Below are positions 59,367 to 64,000 of a stretch of DNA of 64,000 nt, in pieces; the first letter of the stretch is position 1; the number at the start of each line of letters is the position of its first letter. The notes under the pieces were generated by a model. That model searched no databases. It was not told the DNA's origin and saw only the letters and a program-made list of their open reading frames with translations. The stretch is from positions 25,913,387 to 25,977,386 of the forward strand of contig OU612069.1 in the NCBI GenBank assembly GCA_914767715.1, written 5' to 3'. This DNA comes from Membranipora membranacea (lineage: Eukaryota; Bryozoa; Gymnolaemata; Cheilostomatida; Membraniporidae). The translations under genes and the position numbers were made by a program.

Positions 59367-62300
59367 TTACTTGTTGGCTCTGACCTTCTTGCCTCTCTTT
59401 CCTGTGGGAAAATAAATAAAGCAAAACATGTGTTTACTATGCGGAGGAATTCAATAATGTTGTAAATGAGGTCAAGAAAAAGTAATTTTTAAATGCAAAG
59501 ATCTCAGAAGAAGAATTGACATGACTGATATGATGTGGGTTTGTCTCATCACTTTCTTTGGAGGGGCACTCTAAAGATGGAGTAAAATATTAAAACTGAT
59601 TTAATTATAAGTCTGGCTGGTGATCCCAGAAAAAACAGATGTTGATTTCAAAGTAAATTTTCAATCCTAACAAAATCATGTAGTAATATGAATCAAGTTG
59701 TGGTGATGTTCTTACCAGGCTCAGCGACATAGTCTGACATATCCACCTCCTTCTTAGTCTCCTTCCTCGTGGTGGTCTGTACCAGGGCTAGGCTTATATC
59801 GTTCTGTCTCACAAAATAGTTCAGTAATTCCTCCTTCTCTGTAAGCTCTTTTATCCTCGAGTTATATGCCTGCTGTCTCTGACTCAGGCTAAACGCTCTC
59901 TCCTGTAGGCTCACATTGCTCTGATAATAACAGCAATACATAGTGAGACATAATATGAATAGTAATACATTTATATGAGCGTTGTGGGAGTTTGGGGGAC
60001 AGTAGCCTATAGACAACCTGACTTCTTAAGCAATTGCAATTGCGCACCACAGAAAGCCCAAAAACACCTTAAAAAGCCCCTAAAATTGGCGCTTTTTGGC
60101 ATTCTGTGGTGCGCAATTCGGGGAAAACTGATATGCAGTGACATATTCTGTTGGCATGGCCTGTTTGCACTATGCTACATCAAAGCGGCTTCGTATGTGA
60201 GGAATTTTTTAAAAAATTGTCTGGCCTCAGTGATGGTCATTTTGACAGCATGTTTGGCGTCATGGAAAATATGAGCATTCTGACAGAGAGGGCAACTCCT
60301 AATATTATTGATACCATCTCTTTTATTAGTCATGACATGTAGCGTAAGGTCTTCCCAAAGTAAATAACCTGTCTTTTCTCTGTGTGGCATGTATCACATT
60401 GGATCCTCATCCATTTAACCTAAATAAGCTAATAACCAATGATAAAAAGATGGTTTTTCCTCTGGTGCTTAATGCCACAGGATCCAGAAATTGCCCCTCA
60501 TTGGTGCTTCAGAGGCTTGTTGTAAACATTATGCTGTTGAATGTATGATATGAACCATAGTATCTGCACCACATCGTCCTAGAAAATCCTCCTCAAAGAC
60601 GATTATCCTGCCTTTTATCAAAATAGCACAACGCGATTACATGACTTACATGCCAAAACCAATATTTTCAGAATCAGTGCTCGATTAGCTTTACAACGAT
60701 ATATAACCTTAACCTTAACAGCAGGTTTTTTTAACACATACAATTGAAAATAGACTCAAAAACTGCTGGGTATCAAGAATCCGCCAGATATTCAGTTTGA
60801 TATATTTAGCTTTCAATTTCCTCATCAAAACTATATTTTTTTCCAATTTTTAACAATGTATTCCGGGAAGGCAAATCCAAAAATATCAGCTTTCCAGCAA
60901 GCTCGAAAATTTCACAAGTAGACTTTTGTTTATATTCCAGCACCACTGGGATTGATTAAAGTGAGTAATGCTACAATATAAGATACATACCTTGCGTTGT
61001 TGAGCCCATCGATTGATGATATCTGTATACTCTGTTATATCTGTAGTTGTCCTCTCACTGACTCCTCGTGTGACTATCTCCTCTGTAGATTGTACTAAGC
61101 TTGTATCTAACAGGGGAAGTGATTCTAACCGAGGCTTCAACTCCTGGGAATATAGAACACAAATAGTTATCGACAGAATGAGAAAATAAAGTCATTTATC
61201 AATCACTTGACAGACATCCGATTGTCAAGTTGTTGATGTGTTGTATGCGGAAGAGTGCTTTTTGCTTACTTTGATCGGCATTCAACAGCTTGTCTTATTT
61301 GCTTTTTCTTGTCATATCCAAATTTTTGGTGGAGGATGTCATTACTTTCAACTTGTGGTAAGGTGACAACATCACAATTCCATCTAGATCATTGATTCTA
61401 TACTCTGAATTAAACCAATCAGTTTGTGCAAATAATGAGCCCATCATAGGTTATATTTAATTATTTTTGAGCTATTTACAATTCAATGAGAAAATATTTC
61501 CCTGAGTGGCAGCAGTAGTTTTCGGGTCATACCTCAATCTGTCTTAGTGTATATTTATATTTATGAACCCTCACCTCATATTGATTACTATATATCTCCC
61601 TTTGTTCCTGTGTATGCCTGTGATTATACTCAGCATCCTCTTTAAGCTCCATACCAGCGTCTCTCTCTATAGTCTCAGTCTTATACTTACACGCCTCTAA
61701 ACTTAAACTTATCAACTCCAACTACAAGCAGCGATAATATACGCGTGGATTAGGAGAAAGATATACCAATATCCATCTGATCATGTGATATACTATTGAA
61801 TGTATACCTCTAGTGCTTAAATTAATATAAGGATGAGCACATTGTGGAAGGTCGCTTTTGATACCAATCTGCTCCCCGAGAAATTAACTAGTGAAACTCG
61901 GCTTGCTAAAAGTTCTGGGTTTAGACTATCCAAGGAAAATTTTAGATTTGCTTTAGCTAATTTCGGTGCTCAGAAGTTTAACGAATTACCCAATCATGTT
62001 AAGCTGAGTCAATCCCTTGCTACATTCAAAAATGCCACTCGGAGCCACGTCCTCAAACTTCTCAATTAATGAGTCAGTTCTTATCATTTCATTTTAGCCT
62101 ACTGCTACATTGTTCTAACTTTTCTTTTCCTAGCTATTGTGTATCAACTTGTGTAATGTTTTACTGCTAATTAATGCCTGCGTGTACGTTGTAATTTTAC
62201 CTGTCATTGTTCTTGATTTTTAGTTACATGTCTTTTTAATTCTACACCATATTTTTATCAATTTTTCTGTTTTCTGGGTACAAGTCCTAAGGACTTATTC

Positions 62301-62824
62301 TTCTCCAGAATAAACATGGAATATATATATATATGTGTCATTGTTCCACACTTTCAATCTGTAGAGTGACCGATTACACATCTACAGTACATCATTTTTA
62401 AACCTTTCGATAGATTGCAACTCATCTGGAAATGATTTTTAATTTAGGGCAGTTTCAACAGTACAGTATTATATTATTGGAACTACCATACATCAAAGAT
62501 CAAAATCTAAGATTGTAACACCATATTTGTCAAAATATTGTATGTTACATCATGCATGGCATTTTCAATACCATGATAGTATGGAAACTACCATACAGGA
62601 TTTAATATACAAGGTCATAAGCCGATAACCTCAAGGCTCACATATATCTCAGAGTTCACATGTACTTACGACTTCTTTGTGGAAGACCTGAGATTCTCCT
62701 AGCTGACCTGCCTTCAGGTAATTCTCTAAATGTTCAAACAGCAGATCAAACTGATCACTCATAGCCAGTCCGACCAGCTTATAACTATGAAATACAGGGC
62801 CTGTGTGTGATTTACACATCATCA
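59367..62824 (-). CDS. Coiled-coil protein, 3' part (5 exons visible, about 231 aa)
   Basis: Exons 62670-62824, 61575-61721, 60991-61143, 59716-59920 and 59367-59401 join in frame (phases 0, 0, 0, 1). The first visible exon is entered in phase 1, so the 5' part lies further right, possibly beyond the window. The protein is almost wholly helical, with heptad-like charged stretches: LAMSDQFDLLFEHLENYLKA, then YKTETIERDAGMELKEDAEY, then LQERAFSLSQRQQAYNSRIK. It ends in a basic KRGKKVRANK. The soluble, coiled-coil character suggests a cytosolic or cytoskeletal structural role, but no family is recognised. A non-LTR retrotransposon tail sits antisense in the first visible intron and a hairpin MITE lies in the intron after 60991. 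Confidence 0.7.
60039..60117. repeat. Palindromic MITE-like hairpin
   Basis: ATTGCGCACCACAGAA at the left recurs as its exact inverse complement at the right, with further pairing of AGCCCAAAAA with TTTTTGGCA-type sequence around a 20-25 base centre. The 79-bp structure lies in an intron of the coiled-coil gene. No clear target duplication. Confidence 0.65.
61833..62335 (+). pseudogene. 5'-truncated non-LTR retrotransposon 3' end
   Basis: The frame 61833-62069 encodes a typical CR1/Jockey RT C terminus: TRLAKSSGFRLSKENFRFAL, FGAQKFNELPNHVK, SQSLATFKNATRSHVL. A 3' UTR of about 260 bp follows, ending near GAATAAACATGG and an (AT)n microsatellite tail, the usual 3' end of such elements. It lies antisense within an intron of the coiled-coil gene. 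Confidence 0.8.
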
Positions 62825-63009
62825 CTGTAACATAAAAGAGAGTATATATATATAGATAGTCTACAATACAGGTTACAATAAATACTATTACCACACACTT
62901 TTTTGCTGTTTCAACTTATCATTAAGAGGCTTATGAAAAAAGGTACATTATCAACCAAGATAGTGTTACCCTGATAGGTATCATCACTAGGAACATGAGG
63001 TATTTATCT

Positions 63010-63345
63010 CAATTTTCTAGCAGTACAGTTTGAAGCGGAGAGAGTTATCCTCTCTTGAGTACAGGTACTGGGACCCATAGTACTTATGCCGCACCCTATA
63101 CCCATGCCGACTGGAAATCCGGCTACTTGTTATATCGAAGAGGCAGAGGGGGTTCTTTTTACTGCGTGTGGGGTGTGCAAACGCACAGTGAACCTCTGGT
63201 ATTTCTAGTCCCGTTCTGCAAGGATATGGCTAGGATGAATGGCGTGCTAGTACCAAATCAGAAATGACTGCCGGCGCCCGGAATTGAACCTGAACCTTAA
63301 AGATCCAAAGGCTGTACCCTTAACAATTACACCACCCCTATTGAG
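63010..63345 (-). mobile_element. SINE family 2 with tRNA-Gln-like head
   Basis: On the minus strand the head (63345 to about 63275) reads GGGGTGGTGTAATTGTTAAG with a B box GGTTCAATTCC. The loop CTTTGGA would give a UUG (Gln) anticodon. The body (GCCATTCATCCTAGCCAT; CCCTCTGCCTCTTCG; GGCATGGGTATAGGGTGCGG) is shared with the truncated copy at 11.59-11.79 kb. The 70-codon plus frame here is spurious. Confidence 0.7.
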
Positions 63346-63523
63346 TTCATATATTTGTCATGAGTATTATTAAAACACTATGATTTTTGTTCTGGGTGTA
63401 AACTGTCCATAAAGTAGTGTAAAAGGTGTAAAAATATATACACTAAAGCAGATTGTTATAATAAAATACGTGAGATTGTGGAAGAGCAGAGGAGGGAAAA
63501 AAAATAAAACAGCGACCAGAGTG

Positions 63524-64000
63524 TTAAAACAGGTTTGCATTTATGATGCGGACTAAAACACGATAAAACAAGTCCGTTCCCTTTGACGACCTGATCTTAG
63601 GAACACGCAGGCGTCCTGACGGCATTGTCTCGATGATGCTATGAATAAAATGAGTCTCATCTCGATAGATCGTCAGCACATACTTCTGACATCTTAGTTT
63701 GATCGCTTCGTCTAGACTGAGTTGGATATTAGCACCGTGTTTTGTGGCTTCATTCAAAATCGATTGCATAGCATTTTGCTGAATACTATACATGTGGGGA
63801 TAATATAGAAAAATAGTAAACATCAATTTCGACTAGATAAAAGTTCTATAAATCTGCGTGACTAGTTTTGTATCTGCACCCAGAGCATGAAAACGCCTCA
63901 CAACATATAATCTCTGTTTAGCTTTCGAAATGACCATATATGCATGCTCACTAAATCTTAATGTGTTATCAATCAATATGCCAAGATACCTGACAGAGCT
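63524..64000 (-). pseudogene. Non-LTR retrotransposon RT C-terminal region, cut by the window end
   Basis: The minus strand encodes SSVRYLGILIDNTLRFSEHA at the window edge, then KAKQRLYVVRRFHALG, and after a short break a long segment ending GRLRVPKIRSSKGTDLFYRV. These match the thumb and C-terminal zone of L2/CR1-like reverse transcriptases. It is a different family from the 25 kb copies. The upstream RT core would lie beyond 64000. Confidence 0.75.

Noticed and set aside
1-64000. CRISPR arrays, bacterial operons or phage defence genes
   Set aside because: The window is intron-containing animal DNA; no direct-repeat/spacer arrays or prokaryotic gene signals were seen.

Overview
This is a stretch of animal nuclear DNA, AT-rich and interrupted by introns. 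Genes are split into short exons with GT/AG junctions whose reading phases I checked by hand. There is no bacterial-style gene packing. The repeat set (Ty1/copia element, CR1/Jockey-like non-LTR fragments, tRNA-headed SINEs, hAT-like and palindromic MITEs), a secreted peptide precursor and a secreted EMI-like protein all point to an invertebrate metazoan. I cannot name the phylum from sequence alone.

Layout. 0-9.5 kb: a small secreted cysteine-rich gene (6310-7537), a decayed antisense copy of its first exon (about 2.2-2.35 kb), a hAT-like element with TSD (2675-3572) and an 888-bp TIR element (8427-9314). 9.5-16.5 kb: no supported gene, SINE pieces, and two tandem copies of a 1.0-1.3 kb unit. 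16.5-31.4 kb: a segmental-duplication zone with three intact tRNA-Ile(AAT) genes and one deleted copy, two copies of an unrecognised cysteine-containing terminal exon (one with a premature stop), colliding non-LTR fragments, and a very young Ty1/copia element (26153-30545) inserted in one duplicated tRNA flank. 32-35.3 kb: a two-exon gene for a disordered protein (minus). 35.3-42 kb: gene-poor. 42.3-46.1 kb: a five-exon plus-strand gene for a 229-residue secreted propeptide with a dibasic-flanked two-cysteine peptide. 47.9-52.3 kb: a four-exon minus-strand gene with the architecture of a palmitoylated single-pass transmembrane adaptor. 54.2-58.3 kb: an eight-exon minus-strand four-TM protein with a cysteine cluster and a cationic C-terminal helix. 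59.4-62.8 kb: the 3' part of a coiled-coil gene (minus). 63-64 kb: a SINE and a reverse transcriptase tail running off the window.

The most interesting material is the peptide precursor, the LAT-like adaptor with a stop codon embedded in tandem splice donors, and the four-TM cysteine-rich protein. These are separate genes. Nothing in the sequence shows that they form one pathway, although two of the minus-strand genes (adaptor and 32-35 kb gene) share an NVVE motif and a stop-in-donor ending.
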